46,136 bases of DNA, from the NCBI GenBank assembly GCA_017517865.1, contig JAFWYB010000058.1, forward strand, positions 1-46,136, written 5' to 3'. The position numbers and the translations under genes are program-made. The DNA comes from Clostridia bacterium (lineage in GTDB: Bacteria > Bacillota > Clostridia > Oscillospirales > Acutalibacteraceae). Below are positions 23,336-33,508 of the stretch, piece by piece. The notes under the pieces were generated by a model. The model was not told the origin of the DNA and did no database searches. It was given only the letters and a program-made list of their open reading frames with translations. Within the stretch, counting starts at the first letter, position 1; every line of letters begins with the position of its first letter.

Positions 23336-25930
23336 TCATCCCTTTGCAAGATACCAGTTTTTTCCGCTGTGCACGTCTGCGAGAAGCCTTACCTTCATTT
23401 CGCAAGCATTTTCCATTTCACTGCGGATTATTTCAGAAACTGTTTTCTCCTCAGCCTCAGGACATTCAACAATCAGCTCATCGTGAACCTGCATAATAAG
23501 CCTTGCTTTGAGATTTTCGCTTCTGAGGCGATCATAAACCCTTACCATTGCAATTTTGATTATATCGGCAGCAGTACCCTGAACAGGCATATTCTTTGCC
23601 ACTCTTTCACCGAATGCCTGAAGCATTTTATTGCTTGCAGTAAGCTCAGGAAGATATCTGCGTCTGCCGAAAAGCGTGCTGCAGAAGCCGTCCTCTCTTG
23701 CCTTTTCAACAACCTCGTCAAGATAGCCTCTGATACCGCTGTAATGGTGAAGATAGCCCTTAATATAAGCGTCAGCCTCCTTGCGGGTAACGCCTATATC
23801 CTTTGCAAGCGAAAAGGCGCCGATACCGTAAACAATGCCGAAGTTTACTGCCTTAGCCCTGCTTCTCATAAGCGGAGTAACCATATGCACGGGCATATTG
23901 AAAACCTGAGAGGCGGTTATTGTGTGTACATCCTCGCCCTTATTGAAGCCGTCAATCATTATACTGTCGTCAGAAAGATGGGCAAGCACTCTCAGTTCAA
24001 TCTGTGAGTAGTCAGCGTCAACGAGCACGTTACCCTCAGAAGCAACAAAAAACTTCCTCATTTCCCTGCCTATTTCGCTTCTGACGGGAATATTCTGTAA
24101 ATTGGGCTCAAGAGAAGAAATTCTGCCTGTTCTGGTTTCCGTCTGATTGAGTGTAGAGCGGATTCTGCCGTCGGCGCAGATTACCTTAAGAAGCCCCTCA
24201 CAGTAGGTTGACTTAAGCTTTGCAAGAGTACGGTACTCAAGAATATCCTTTACTATGGGATATTCGTCTGCAAGCTCTTCGAGCACCTCCGCGTTGGTGG
24301 AGTAGCCGCTTTTGGTCTTTTTCTTTGAAGGAATACCGAGTGTTTCGAAAAGCACTGTGCCGAGCTGCTTGGGCGAATTGATGTTGAATTCACAGCCTGC
24401 CTGCTCATATATTCTTTCTGTGAGCACATCTATCTTTTCAGACATATCCTCGCCGAAATGCTCAATTCCCTCTCTGTCAACGAGGAAGCCCTCGTTTTCC
24501 ATACTTGCAAGCACCTTTGCAAGAGGCAGCTCAATATCGTAAAAGAGCATCTGCTGACCGTTTTCGGATATTTTATCTGCCAGCTTTTCACTGAGACTTT
24601 TCATAACCGCCGCACGCATTGCGCCTTCTTTATATTCATCGGCACAATCCACCTCGGGCACGGTTATTCCGTATTCGTCTGCCAGACGCAAAACATCATA
24701 GCTGTTCGCCGCAGGGTTGAGAATATAACCCATAAGAGATGTGTCAGTTCTGACATTTTTCAGCTCATTACTGTGCAAAAATGCAAATTTATAAAGCTCC
24801 TTCACATCGCTTGTGTACTTTTCGCATTCACCACAAGCAAGCATCGAAAAGAAATCGTAAAAATCAAGTCTTGCAGCATCAACATACCTTACTCCCCCGT
24901 CAGTCATAAAGTACATTCCTTTTATTCCGTCGCCCGCATAGTCGGTAACGAAATAAGCACTGCCGCTGTTTCTGATTTCACCGATAAAGCCGTAAAGGTC
25001 GTCTTCTTCAGCGAAGCTGCACTTTACAGCTTCTTTTTCTTCTGCGGGAATTTCTATCTTTTCTCTTGTGAGTCCAAGCTTTTCTATAATGCCGAACATC
25101 TCAAGATTAACTAACATTTTTATTGCCTTTGAAATATCACCCACACCGATAAGATAGTCATTCATATCAAGCGAAACAGGTGCCTCAAGGCAGATTGTAC
25201 CGAGCTTACGGCTCAGATATGCACTTTCTCTGCCCGCTTCAAGCTTATCGTGTATACCCTTTTTTATATCAAGCTCATCAAGATGGTTATAGATATAATC
25301 AATGCTACCGTATTTCTGAATAAGGTCACCGGCTGTTTTCTGGCCGATACCCGCAACGCCCGGAATATTATCGGATGAGTCACCCATAAGAGCCTTTATT
25401 TCAATCATTCCCTTGGGCTCAACACCGTACTCTTCTTTAAGCTTATCTTTGTCGTAAGGTGTGGTGATTGCCTTGCCCATTTTGGTAGCGGCAAGAAGCA
25501 CGGTTGTGTTGTCACTGACAAGCTGAAGAGAGTCTCTGTCACCTGTGGCGATAAAGCATCTGTCTTCGCCCTTGCACTGCGCCGAGAGAGTACCGAGTAT
25601 GTCATCTGCCTCGTAGCCCTCTTTTTCAACTATTTTATAGCCGAGAGCCGTAAGAAGCTCCTTGAGCACCGGCATCTGACTGCGAAGCTCATCGGGCATA
25701 CCCTTTCTGCCCGCTTTATATTCTTCATACATCTTATGACGGAAGGTAGGAGCTTTAAGGTCAAAGGCAACAGCAACACAGTCAGGCTCACATTCCTGAC
25801 GAAGCTTTATGAGTATATTAAGAAAGCCGTAAATGCCGTTAGTAAACTGTCCGTCTTTGGTTGTCAGCAGCTTTATTCCGTAAAAGGCTCTGTTAACTAT
25901 ACTGTTTCCGTCAATTACAAGAAGTTTCAT
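23336..25930 (-). CDS. polA: DNA polymerase I
   Basis: 864 residues, AGGAGTGAGAAA before the ATG. 5' nuclease domain (1-290; LLVIDGNSIVNRAFYG, GDRDSLQL), a 3'-5' exonuclease-like domain (about 305-470) that lacks the DxE metal ligands (YFVTDYAGDG in their place) and is probably inactive, as in Bacillus enzymes, and a polymerase domain (about 480-864) with DADYSQIELRVLAHL, RAKAVNFGIVYG and the MQVHDELIVE motif C. Removes RNA primers and fills gaps. It is the last gene of a co-directional run and is followed by a strong terminator; dusB ends 19 bases upstream. Confidence 0.97.
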   Translation of the reverse strand: MKLLVIDGNSIVNRAFYGIKLLTTKDGQFTNGIYGFLNILIKLRQECEPDCVAVAFDLKAPTFRHKMYEEYKAGRKGMPDELRSQMPVLKELLTALGYKIVEKEGYEADDILGTLSAQCKGEDRCFIATGDRDSLQLVSDNTTVLLAATKMGKAITTPYDKDKLKEEYGVEPKGMIEIKALMGDSSDNIPGVAGIGQKTAGDLIQKYGSIDYIYNHLDELDIKKGIHDKLEAGRESAYLSRKLGTICLEAPVSLDMNDYLIGVGDISKAIKMLVNLEMFGIIEKLGLTREKIEIPAEEKEAVKCSFAEEDDLYGFIGEIRNSGSAYFVTDYAGDGIKGMYFMTDGGVRYVDAARLDFYDFFSMLACGECEKYTSDVKELYKFAFLHSNELKNVRTDTSLMGYILNPAANSYDVLRLADEYGITVPEVDCADEYKEGAMRAAVMKSLSEKLADKISENGQQMLFYDIELPLAKVLASMENEGFLVDREGIEHFGEDMSEKIDVLTERIYEQAGCEFNINSPKQLGTVLFETLGIPSKKKTKSGYSTNAEVLEELADEYPIVKDILEYRTLAKLKSTYCEGLLKVICADGRIRSTLNQTETRTGRISSLEPNLQNIPVRSEIGREMRKFFVASEGNVLVDADYSQIELRVLAHLSDDSIMIDGFNKGEDVHTITASQVFNMPVHMVTPLMRSRAKAVNFGIVYGIGAFSLAKDIGVTRKEADAYIKGYLHHYSGIRGYLDEVVEKAREDGFCSTLFGRRRYLPELTASNKMLQAFGERVAKNMPVQGTAADIIKIAMVRVYDRLRSENLKARLIMQVHDELIVECPEAEEKTVSEIIRSEMENACEMKVRLLADVHSGKNWYLAKG

Positions 25931-25949
25931 TTTCTCACTCCTGATTTGA

Positions 25950-26927
25950 TTACATATTTTCTCTGACTATATTAAAGGCTAATTCTTCAAGCTGCTCAAC
26001 GCTTTCAAGCATACCCACCTGCTGACGGTATGCCGCAGCCCCGCGTATACCCTTTATGTACCATGCGGCGTGCTTTCTCGCCTCGCGTATGCCGACCCGC
26101 TCGCCCTTATATTCGCATATCTTTTTTATATGCTCTACCATAACCCGCATTCTTTCACTCACCGGAGGCTCGGGCAAAATAACCTCGTGCTCAAGATAGG
26201 CGGTTATCTGACTGAACACCCACGGTCTGCCGAGGGCTCCTCTGCCGACCATAAGGTAATCACAGCCCGTTTCTTCTATCATCTGTGCCGCGGTTATGCC
26301 GTCAACTATATCACCGTTTGCAATAAGGGGTATATCTATATTTCTTTTGACCTCAGCAATCATTTTCCGGTCAACGGGTGGAGCATACATCTGCTGACGG
26401 GTTCTTCCGTGAAGAGTTACCGCCGCCATACCTGCTTTCTGGGCACGCTGAGCAAAATCAATGCAGTTTATGCTTTCACTGTCCCAGCCCAGACGGAATT
26501 TAACCGTAACGGGAACGTCTACCGCTTCCTTTACAGCTCTCATAATTTCTTCTGCAAGCTGAGGATTTTTCATAAGTGCACTTCCGCCGCCGTTGCCTGC
26601 GATTTTCGGTGCGGGACAGCCCATATTGATATCGATTACATCAGGCTTATAGCTGAGACAGCTGACTGCACTTTCAGCCATAATTTTCGGGTCACTGCCA
26701 AAAATCTGAGCCGCCGCAGGTCTTTCCTCATCGGAAAGATATAAAAGCTTTCTGCTTTTTCTGTCGCACATCGTAAGCCCCTTGCTTGACACCATTTCGC
26801 TGACAACATAGGTTGCGCCGTAGCGTACACAAAGCTCACGGAAGGCTCTGTCCGCAACACCCGCCATAGGTGCCAGCGCCGCAGAGCGTGAGTTTATTTC
26901 TATATTTCCAATTTTCATACGCTTCAC
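25950..26927 (-). CDS. dusB: tRNA-dihydrouridine synthase DusB
   Basis: 325 residues. FMN-dependent reduction of uridine in the tRNA D-loop. APMAGVADRAFRELC (about 19-33) at the FMN site, catalytic Cys104 in INMGCPAPK, the GGGSALMKNP segment, and GRTRQQMY and LMVGRGALGRPW later in the TIM barrel. The start is either the GTG at 26927 or the ATG at 26918; neither has a good SD, and the GTG begins directly after the stop of the upstream hydrolase gene, so coupling is likely. DusB-type genes next to DNA or rRNA genes are common in Firmicutes. Confidence 0.94.
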   Translation of the reverse strand: MKRMKIGNIEINSRSAALAPMAGVADRAFRELCVRYGATYVVSEMVSSKGLTMCDRKSRKLLYLSDEERPAAAQIFGSDPKIMAESAVSCLSYKPDVIDINMGCPAPKIAGNGGGSALMKNPQLAEEIMRAVKEAVDVPVTVKFRLGWDSESINCIDFAQRAQKAGMAAVTLHGRTRQQMYAPPVDRKMIAEVKRNIDIPLIANGDIVDGITAAQMIEETGCDYLMVGRGALGRPWVFSQITAYLEHEVILPEPPVSERMRVMVEHIKKICEYKGERVGIREARKHAAWYIKGIRGAAAYRQQVGMLESVEQLEELAFNIVRENM

Positions 26928-27878
26928 TTATTTTTCAAGATGGTCATAAATTCTATCCCAGATTTCCATATCCTGCTCCGTTAACTTATGCCAGTTATAG
27001 CTTTCACGAAAGGCTGTACGGTTTTCTTCAGAATCAAAATAATCTGTTTTAAGCTTATCTGAATATGCCTTGAACATTTCACCGCTGAGCTTTACTGCGT
27101 TTTCCGTATAGTTCGGATTGTGATTTTTGCCCGTAACCTTTAAAAACTCAATATTATCCTTGTCACCGAGAGCCGCTTTCATAACATCAAAGTGCTTTTT
27201 ACAGTTTACGGTTTTATCATCCTCAGAGTGGATAATAAGAGCCTTGACAGGGCTGTTTTTAAGAGAGTCTATTGCATTTGTATTTACAAAATCAGGCTCC
27301 TTGGCTGCTTCCTCAAGATAAAACTTTTTATAAAACACCGATAAAAACTGTTTGAGCACCGCTTCCAGGCTTATAAAGCCCGACATCGCAACAATGTGGC
27401 TGACCTCAGGATGAAAAGCACAGATATTAAGAGCTGAGAAAGCACCCCAGCTGTGTCCCACAACAGAAATATCAAGGTCTTTATATTTTTCGTCGGTCTT
27501 AAGAGAGTTTATGCAATCATTAAGGTCGATGAGAGAATGAAGAAAGCCGCCCGTTGTTTTTCCTCCCGATTCCATACAGCCCGTATGGTCATAGGAAAGG
27601 ACTCTGTAACCTTTGTGGCAGAGCATTTCAATCTCTTTCATATAGCCGGTGTGACCTGAGCCCATACCGTGGTCAAAGATTATAAGGCGGTCAGGTTTGT
27701 AGCCCTCATAGAAATAAAATCCGCCAACGAGAGTGTGCCCGTCCTTTGAAATAAAGGAATAGGGCTCTTTTTTGAGAGCAGGGAAATCCTTTTCGCTGAA
27801 ATAGTAAAGAATTCCCATATCGTCGGCACGGTTATATACTAAGGGCTCATAAATTTTTCTAATCAACTTATGAATCAT
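26928..27878 (-). CDS. Alpha/beta hydrolase (serine hydrolase)
   Basis: 316 residues. Nucleophile elbow GHSWGAFS (Ser143), acid in HSEDDKTVN (about Asp215-216) and His in GKNHNPNY (about 250) form the expected triad; DHGMGSGH near 69-76 is the oxyanion-loop region. No signal peptide, so it is cytoplasmic. The gene's ATG overlaps the stop of the upstream phosphodiesterase by 4 bases (ATGA) and its own stop abuts dusB. The pairing with a glycerophosphodiesterase suggests a lysophospholipase-type role, but substrate is not shown by sequence. Confidence 0.85.
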   Translation of the reverse strand: MIHKLIRKIYEPLVYNRADDMGILYYFSEKDFPALKKEPYSFISKDGHTLVGGFYFYEGYKPDRLIIFDHGMGSGHTGYMKEIEMLCHKGYRVLSYDHTGCMESGGKTTGGFLHSLIDLNDCINSLKTDEKYKDLDISVVGHSWGAFSALNICAFHPEVSHIVAMSGFISLEAVLKQFLSVFYKKFYLEEAAKEPDFVNTNAIDSLKNSPVKALIIHSEDDKTVNCKKHFDVMKAALGDKDNIEFLKVTGKNHNPNYTENAVKLSGEMFKAYSDKLKTDYFDSEENRTAFRESYNWHKLTEQDMEIWDRIYDHLEK

Positions 27879-28594
27879 CTTAAAACCTCTATCATTCTGT
27901 CAGGGAAATTGCCGATAAGGCTGTCAACGCCCCACTTACTGAGCTTTTCAATGTCAGCGTATTCGTTGACTGTCCATGTGTTGATTTCACAGCCCGCTTC
28001 GTGCATTTCCTTTATTACTTCTTCACTTAAGGAAACGTGCCAGGGATGACAGCACTGAACATTTCTTTCTGCTGTATATTTGCCGAAATCGTAAATCCAG
28101 TCGCCTGTAAGGAAGCCTCTCTTGATTTCGGGAGCAATTTCCTCACAGCGCTTAACGGTGAAGTGATTGAAGGAAGAGAAAATAATCTTATCACTAAGAC
28201 CGTATTCTCTTACCATATCGATAACTCTTTTTTCAATGGTGGGATATTCATAAACGCCTGTTTTAAGCTCGATATTTGTGATAATCGGTGTATCCTTTAC
28301 AAGCTCAAAATATTCTCTTAAGGTAGGAATACCGCAGAAGCCGTAAACACCTCTGAAGGTGGCTGATGCATCAAACTTGCGAAGCTCTTCGAGTGTCATA
28401 TCCTTGACAAGACCTTCACCGTCGCAGGTGCGCTTGATATCCTCGTCGTGGATAATTACGATTTCGTTGTCTTTCGTAAGATGAACGTCAAGCTCGATAC
28501 CGTCTACGCCGATCTCGACTGCCTTCTGAAATGCAAGCATTGTGTTTTCGGGATATTTTCCGCTGAATCCTCTGTGAGCAAATATTTTTGACAT
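27875..28594 (-). CDS. Glycerophosphodiester phosphodiesterase
   Basis: 239 residues, AAAGGAGATT before the ATG. Complete GDPD motif: AHRGFSGKYPENT (residues 6-18), GVDGIELDVHLTKDNEIVIIHD (about 31-52), with the two catalytic His and the metal-binding Glu/Asp. Hydrolyses glycerophosphodiesters to glycerol-3-phosphate and an alcohol. No signal peptide, so cytoplasmic, as for UgpQ. Translationally coupled to the following alpha/beta hydrolase, together probably degrading phospholipid headgroups. Confidence 0.92.
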   Translation of the reverse strand: MSKIFAHRGFSGKYPENTMLAFQKAVEIGVDGIELDVHLTKDNEIVIIHDEDIKRTCDGEGLVKDMTLEELRKFDASATFRGVYGFCGIPTLREYFELVKDTPIITNIELKTGVYEYPTIEKRVIDMVREYGLSDKIIFSSFNHFTVKRCEEIAPEIKRGFLTGDWIYDFGKYTAERNVQCCHPWHVSLSEEVIKEMHEAGCEINTWTVNEYADIEKLSKWGVDSLIGNFPDRMIEVLR

Positions 28595-28684
28595 AGCTTT
28601 AATCTCCTTTAAGTGTATTAATCTGAAAGTTATATTTCTTGGATTGAGTTTTTAATCTTTCGTGCGCCGAGAGGCAGACAGTAA

Positions 28685-31600
28685 TTACATATCGAACAAG
28701 CTCATCTGTCTTGTTTCGGGAAGCTCTGCGAAGGCGCCGACCTGACGGAGAGCTTCAATAACCGCACTTGAAGCCGATGCCTTCTGAGCAAAGTCGTCTA
28801 TTGAAACGAACTCCGAACTACCCTCTCTTGCATTGGCAAGAGCAATAGCCGCGTTTTCACCGACACCGGCAAGGGCACCGAAGGGCATACGGATTTTGCC
28901 GTCTTCTATTTCGTAGGTTGTAGCTGTGGATTTATAGATGTCAACGGGTAAAAACTCAACACCTCTTGCCATCATCTCGTTAACAACCTGCAAGGTCGGA
29001 TACATATTAAGCTCCTTGGGCTGAGCATCCTTACCCTTCATTTTGATTTCTGCCATTCTGCGTTTCACGGCTTCTCTGCCCTGAAGCACCGTAACAGCTT
29101 CAAGGTCTCCGCCTCGCACCGTCATAAAGGCAGCATAGTATTCGAGAGGATAGTAAATCTTATACCAGCCGAGTCTGAGTGCCGCGCTTACGTAAGCTGC
29201 CGCATGAGCCTTGGGGAACATATATTTAATTTTCATACAGGAATCAATATACCACTGTTCAACGCCGTTTTCCTTCATAGTGTTGATATGCTCCTCGGTA
29301 AGAAGCTTTGTGGCGTTACCCTTACGTACGATTTCCATAATCTTGAACGCCATACTGGGCTCGACACCCTTATGCATAAGGTAAACCATTATATTGTCTC
29401 GGGTACCGATAACCTCGGAAATGGTGCATATACCGTCTTTGATAAGATCCTGTGCGTTACCGAGCCAAACGTCGGTGCCGTGAGAAAGACCGGAAACCTG
29501 AAGAAGGTCGGAGAAATTTTTCGGCTGTGCGTCAAGAAGCATCTGTATAACGAAGGGTGTGCCCATTTCGGGAATTGAAAGCGTACCCGTGGGACAGTCA
29601 ATATCCTCAGCGGTAACACCAAGAGGCTCGGGGCTGAGAATAAGCTCATAAACCTTAGGGTCGCAAATATCGGTATCCATGGGAGGTATGCCCGTAAGGT
29701 CCTCAAGATGCTTATAAAGTGAGGGAACATCATGACCCAGATTATCAAGCTTGAGGATTGTATCGTGGAGGGCGTGGAAGTCGAAGTGAGTTGTTGTGTT
29801 GTCACTCTTGATATCGTCGGCAGGATGCTGAACGGGAGTGAAATCTGAAAACTCAAATTCATTGGGCACAACAACCATACCGCCCGGGTGCTGACCCGTT
29901 GTTCTTTTTACGCCGGTACAGCCTCTTGTGAGTCTGTCCTCTTCCGCACGGGAAACAACGATATTTCTTTCCTGAAGGTACTTTTTAACATAGCCGTAGG
30001 CGGTTTTATCGGCAACCGAGGCAATAGTACCCGCCTTGAAAACATAGCCGTCACCGAAAAGAGTTTCAGTATAGCGGTGGGCTCTCGACTGATATTCACC
30101 CGAGAAGTTAAGGTCGATATCGGGGCTCTTGTCACCCTTGAAGCCGAGGAAGGTTTCAAAGGGAATGTCGTGGCCGTCACGCACCATAGGTGTGCCGCAT
30201 TCGGGACAGTCAAGAGGCGGAAGATCATAGCCTGAGCCTACCTCACCCTTAAGGAAGAACTGACTGTATTTGCAGTTTGGACATCTGTAATGAGGAGCAA
30301 GAGGGTTAACCTCTGAAATACCCGAAGCATTGGCAACGTATGATGAGCCTACGGAGCCTCGTGAGCCTACAAGATAGCCGTGCTCTTCGGAGTTTTTAAC
30401 GAGCTTCTGTGCAATCATATAAAGAACACCGAAGCCGTGCTTGATAATTGATGTAAGCTCTTTTTCAAGACGCTTAGCAACATACTCGGGCACGGGATCG
30501 CCGAACTGAGACTTTGCCTTTTCCCAGCAGAGTCTTGTCAGCTCATCATCGGCGCCCTCAAGATGAGGCGGATAGTTGCCCGAGGGAATGGGTATGATTT
30601 TTTCAATCATATCCGCAATTTTGTTTGTGTTTGTTATAACAATTTCTCTTGCTGTTTCCTCACCGAGATAATCAAATTCGGCGAGCATTTCTTCTGTGTT
30701 CCTGAAATAAAGAGGTGCCTGATTATCCGCATCGGAGAAGCCCTGACCTGCCATAAGTATAGCTCTGAACTTTGCATCTCCCGGGTCAATGAAATGTACG
30801 TCGCAGGTAGCTACGGTCATCTTTCCGAGTGCATCGGCAACGTGGATAACCTTACGGTTAAAGTTCTGAATATCCTCTCTGCTCTTTACATTGGGGAATT
30901 TTTCTGAGCGTATCATATATTCATTATTGCCGCAGGGCTGAATTTCAAGGTAATCATAAAATGATGCGATTTTAAGTATCTCTTCGTCACTCTTGCCCTC
31001 AGCAATAGCTCTGTAAACCTCACCGGCTTCACATGCCGAGCCTATGATAAGTCCCTCTCTGTGCTTTATAAGCTCACTCTTGGGAATAATCGGTCTGCGG
31101 TGGAAATATGTAAGATTTGAAAGAGAAATTAGCTTATAAAGGTTTTTTAGTCCCGTAAGGTTTCTTACAAGAATAATCTGATGGAAATACTTGTTCTTAG
31201 CCTTTTTCCAATCATCAAAGCTTATGTCGGTATCATCCATAAAATAGGCTTCCATACCGTAGATAATCTTTATCTTACCCCCTGCCGCTTTAACAGCCTC
31301 GGGGTAAGCCTGAACTACTCCGTGGTCGGTAATGGCAATAGCCTTGTGACCCCAATCGATGGCGCGCTTGACAAGAAACTTTGCGTCGGTCAGACCGTCC
31401 ATCATAGACATCTTGGTATGAAGATGAAGCTCAACACGCTTTTCTTCGGCATCGTCTGTTTTGGGAATTTTATCAACAAGACTTATTGCTCTGGGAGAAA
31501 TTACGTTCTCACCTGAAAATTTATCAAAGGCAAGATCGCCTCTGAGCATAACCGTAACTCCGTCCTTGATTTTTGAAAGGATTGCCTCACAGTTTTCCTT

Positions 31601-32419
31601 TCTTTCAAAGACCTTGCAGGTATAAGCATAAGTTCCGTCTGTTATATTAAAGGTGATGATATTGCTTCTGCCGTCTCTTGTTTCTCTGCTTTCAAAGCCG
31701 AATACGTCACCCCATACAACACAGGAGCCGTCCTCCGGTGTGATATCAATAAGCTTAACGGGATTTTTTGTTATCTTGTTGCCGTAGATAGGCTTTGCAG
31801 TTTCAAGATAGAGAGGTATTCCCTCAACTATTTTGTGTTCTTTCGGCTTAGGCGTTGCAATCATAACCGGGTCAAAGCCCTTGGCTACAAGATTTTCCTC
31901 CTCAGCCTTTTTATGGAAGGACTCAATCTGCTCGTCGCTCATGGTAAGCTCGGTTGCACCGCAGAATTCAACAGTAATGCTTCTGTCGAAGCGCTTCATA
32001 ATAAGCCTTTCCATAAATTCAGCCGCACCTACACCCTTGAGGATATCTCCGCCGCCGTGGAAAAGCTCAACGCGAAGCACCTTGCCGTCAAACACTGCAC
32101 TGCTGTCAGCAAAAAAGCCGTTGGTAGCGGCAATAGCAAGGTTTGCTTCCTCAACGAGAGTGCCGAAATATGCCTCGCTGAAGATTTCAGGAGGCATCTT
32201 CGGAAAAACGGTTACACTGTTTACCGAAAGGTTTTCTCTCAGTGTAGCCTCCGCCTTCTGCAATATTTTATATGTTACAATAACGGGAAAAAAAGCATCA
32301 ATCTCGATGCTCTTTTTTTCCATTGATATTCTTACGTTTTCTATCTGTGCATCCCGGAACACCTCGTGCAGCTTTTCATCGTGAAAAGTTCCGAAGAGCT
32401 CCTCAAATCTGTTGTTCAT
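28685..32419 (-). CDS. polC: PolC-type DNA polymerase III alpha subunit lacking the exonuclease domain
   Basis: 1244 residues, against about 1430-1460 for typical PolC. Order: N-terminal domain (1-205), OB fold (about 215-320), PHP domain (about 325-560; HLHTKMSMMDG, AITDHGV), polymerase core (about 560-1150; zinc-binding CPNCKYSQ/CPECG near 725-760, catalytic SPDIDLNF near 787) and C-terminal finger. In standard PolC a 3'-5' exonuclease with DxETTG is inserted in the PHP domain after the YGxEA strand. Here YGMEAYFMDD (from residue 387) runs straight into HQIILVRN (about 410); no ExoI motif exists anywhere in the protein. There is no frameshift. PolC is the replicative polymerase of Firmicutes; proofreading would have to come from a separate protein. 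GGAG 11 bases before the ATG. Confidence 0.96.
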   Translation of the reverse strand: MNNRFEELFGTFHDEKLHEVFRDAQIENVRISMEKKSIEIDAFFPVIVTYKILQKAEATLRENLSVNSVTVFPKMPPEIFSEAYFGTLVEEANLAIAATNGFFADSSAVFDGKVLRVELFHGGGDILKGVGAAEFMERLIMKRFDRSITVEFCGATELTMSDEQIESFHKKAEEENLVAKGFDPVMIATPKPKEHKIVEGIPLYLETAKPIYGNKITKNPVKLIDITPEDGSCVVWGDVFGFESRETRDGRSNIITFNITDGTYAYTCKVFERKENCEAILSKIKDGVTVMLRGDLAFDKFSGENVISPRAISLVDKIPKTDDAEEKRVELHLHTKMSMMDGLTDAKFLVKRAIDWGHKAIAITDHGVVQAYPEAVKAAGGKIKIIYGMEAYFMDDTDISFDDWKKAKNKYFHQIILVRNLTGLKNLYKLISLSNLTYFHRRPIIPKSELIKHREGLIIGSACEAGEVYRAIAEGKSDEEILKIASFYDYLEIQPCGNNEYMIRSEKFPNVKSREDIQNFNRKVIHVADALGKMTVATCDVHFIDPGDAKFRAILMAGQGFSDADNQAPLYFRNTEEMLAEFDYLGEETAREIVITNTNKIADMIEKIIPIPSGNYPPHLEGADDELTRLCWEKAKSQFGDPVPEYVAKRLEKELTSIIKHGFGVLYMIAQKLVKNSEEHGYLVGSRGSVGSSYVANASGISEVNPLAPHYRCPNCKYSQFFLKGEVGSGYDLPPLDCPECGTPMVRDGHDIPFETFLGFKGDKSPDIDLNFSGEYQSRAHRYTETLFGDGYVFKAGTIASVADKTAYGYVKKYLQERNIVVSRAEEDRLTRGCTGVKRTTGQHPGGMVVVPNEFEFSDFTPVQHPADDIKSDNTTTHFDFHALHDTILKLDNLGHDVPSLYKHLEDLTGIPPMDTDICDPKVYELILSPEPLGVTAEDIDCPTGTLSIPEMGTPFVIQMLLDAQPKNFSDLLQVSGLSHGTDVWLGNAQDLIKDGICTISEVIGTRDNIMVYLMHKGVEPSMAFKIMEIVRKGNATKLLTEEHINTMKENGVEQWYIDSCMKIKYMFPKAHAAAYVSAALRLGWYKIYYPLEYYAAFMTVRGGDLEAVTVLQGREAVKRRMAEIKMKGKDAQPKELNMYPTLQVVNEMMARGVEFLPVDIYKSTATTYEIEDGKIRMPFGALAGVGENAAIALANAREGSSEFVSIDDFAQKASASSAVIEALRQVGAFAELPETRQMSLFDM

Positions 32420-32441
32420 TTGTTGTCTCCGTAGTTTTATT

Positions 32442-33488
32442 TTACAAAAGAGCTATTTCTCTGAAAAGCTCCTCAACTATATTTTCTTCCTGAACCTTGC
32501 GCAGTACCTCGCCTTTTTTGAAGATAACCGCACAGCCGTCACCGCCTGCGATTCCGATATCCGCTTCTCTTGCTTCACCGGGGCCGTTTACAACACAGCC
32601 CATTACTGCAACGGTAATGCTTTTATTTACGTCTCTGAGTTTTTCCTCAACCTCTTTTGCAAGTCTGATAAGGTCAATTTTTGTTCTGCCGCAGGTGGGG
32701 CAGGAAACGAGTCTCGGACTCGAATTATCAAATCCGATCGCCTTAAGAATATCCTTGCCGGCATAGACCTCCTTTACGGGGTCGTCTGTGAGGGAAACAC
32801 GGATTGTGTCACCTATTCCTCTTGTGAGAAGTGAGCCGATACCGACCGATGATTTAATAAGCCCCATCCTTTCGGTGCCCGACTCGGTAACACCCAGATG
32901 TAAGGGATAATTACACATTGAAGCAACCTTTTCATAGGCGGCAATCATATTTCTTACATCAGAGGACTTGATTGATATTACTATATCGTCAAAATCGTAT
33001 TTTTCAAGAAGGCGCACGTGATACATAGCACTTTCTGCCATAGCCTCGGGAGTTGGTCCGCCGAAACGCGCAAGAATCTCTTTTTCAACCGAGCCCGAGT
33101 TTACGCCTATTCTTATAGGCACATTATGTAAGCGGCACTTTTCTGCAACCGCTTTTACATTTTCGTCAGCACCGATATTGCCGGGGTTGATGCGCACCTT
33201 ATCAACACCCGCATCAATGCTCATAAGTGCTAATTTATGGTTGAAATGAATATCGGCAACAACGGGTACGGTGAGAGCGTTTTTTAGGGCGGCTACTGTC
33301 TTTACCGCTTGTTCGTCGGGCACTGCAACACGGATAATTTCACAACCCGCCTGCTGAAGTCTGAGCGCCTGCTGAACGTTGCCCTCAATATCGTGAGCAG
33401 GTATATTGAGCATTGATTGAACGGTGATTTTGCTGTCACCGCCGATATAAATATTACCTACCTTAACCTTTTTGCTTTCTCTTTTCAT
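32442..33488 (-). CDS. ispG: 4-hydroxy-3-methylbut-2-enyl diphosphate synthase IspG
   Basis: 348 residues. Iron-sulfur enzyme of the MEP isoprenoid pathway making HMBPP. TIM-barrel N-terminal part (QSMLNIPAHDIEG, ADIHFNHKLAL) and C-terminal [4Fe-4S] domain with SCPTCGRT (about 259-266) and MGCVVNGPGEA (about 294-304). Sits between rseP and polC, a common Firmicutes order; with dxr and uppS in the same run it supplies isoprenoids for undecaprenyl phosphate. GGGGGATAAACG before the ATG. Confidence 0.97.
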   Translation of the reverse strand: MKRESKKVKVGNIYIGGDSKITVQSMLNIPAHDIEGNVQQALRLQQAGCEIIRVAVPDEQAVKTVAALKNALTVPVVADIHFNHKLALMSIDAGVDKVRINPGNIGADENVKAVAEKCRLHNVPIRIGVNSGSVEKEILARFGGPTPEAMAESAMYHVRLLEKYDFDDIVISIKSSDVRNMIAAYEKVASMCNYPLHLGVTESGTERMGLIKSSVGIGSLLTRGIGDTIRVSLTDDPVKEVYAGKDILKAIGFDNSSPRLVSCPTCGRTKIDLIRLAKEVEEKLRDVNKSITVAVMGCVVNGPGEAREADIGIAGGDGCAVIFKKGEVLRKVQEENIVEELFREIALL

Positions 33489-33508
33489 CGTTTATCCCCC
33501 CGTTCATA

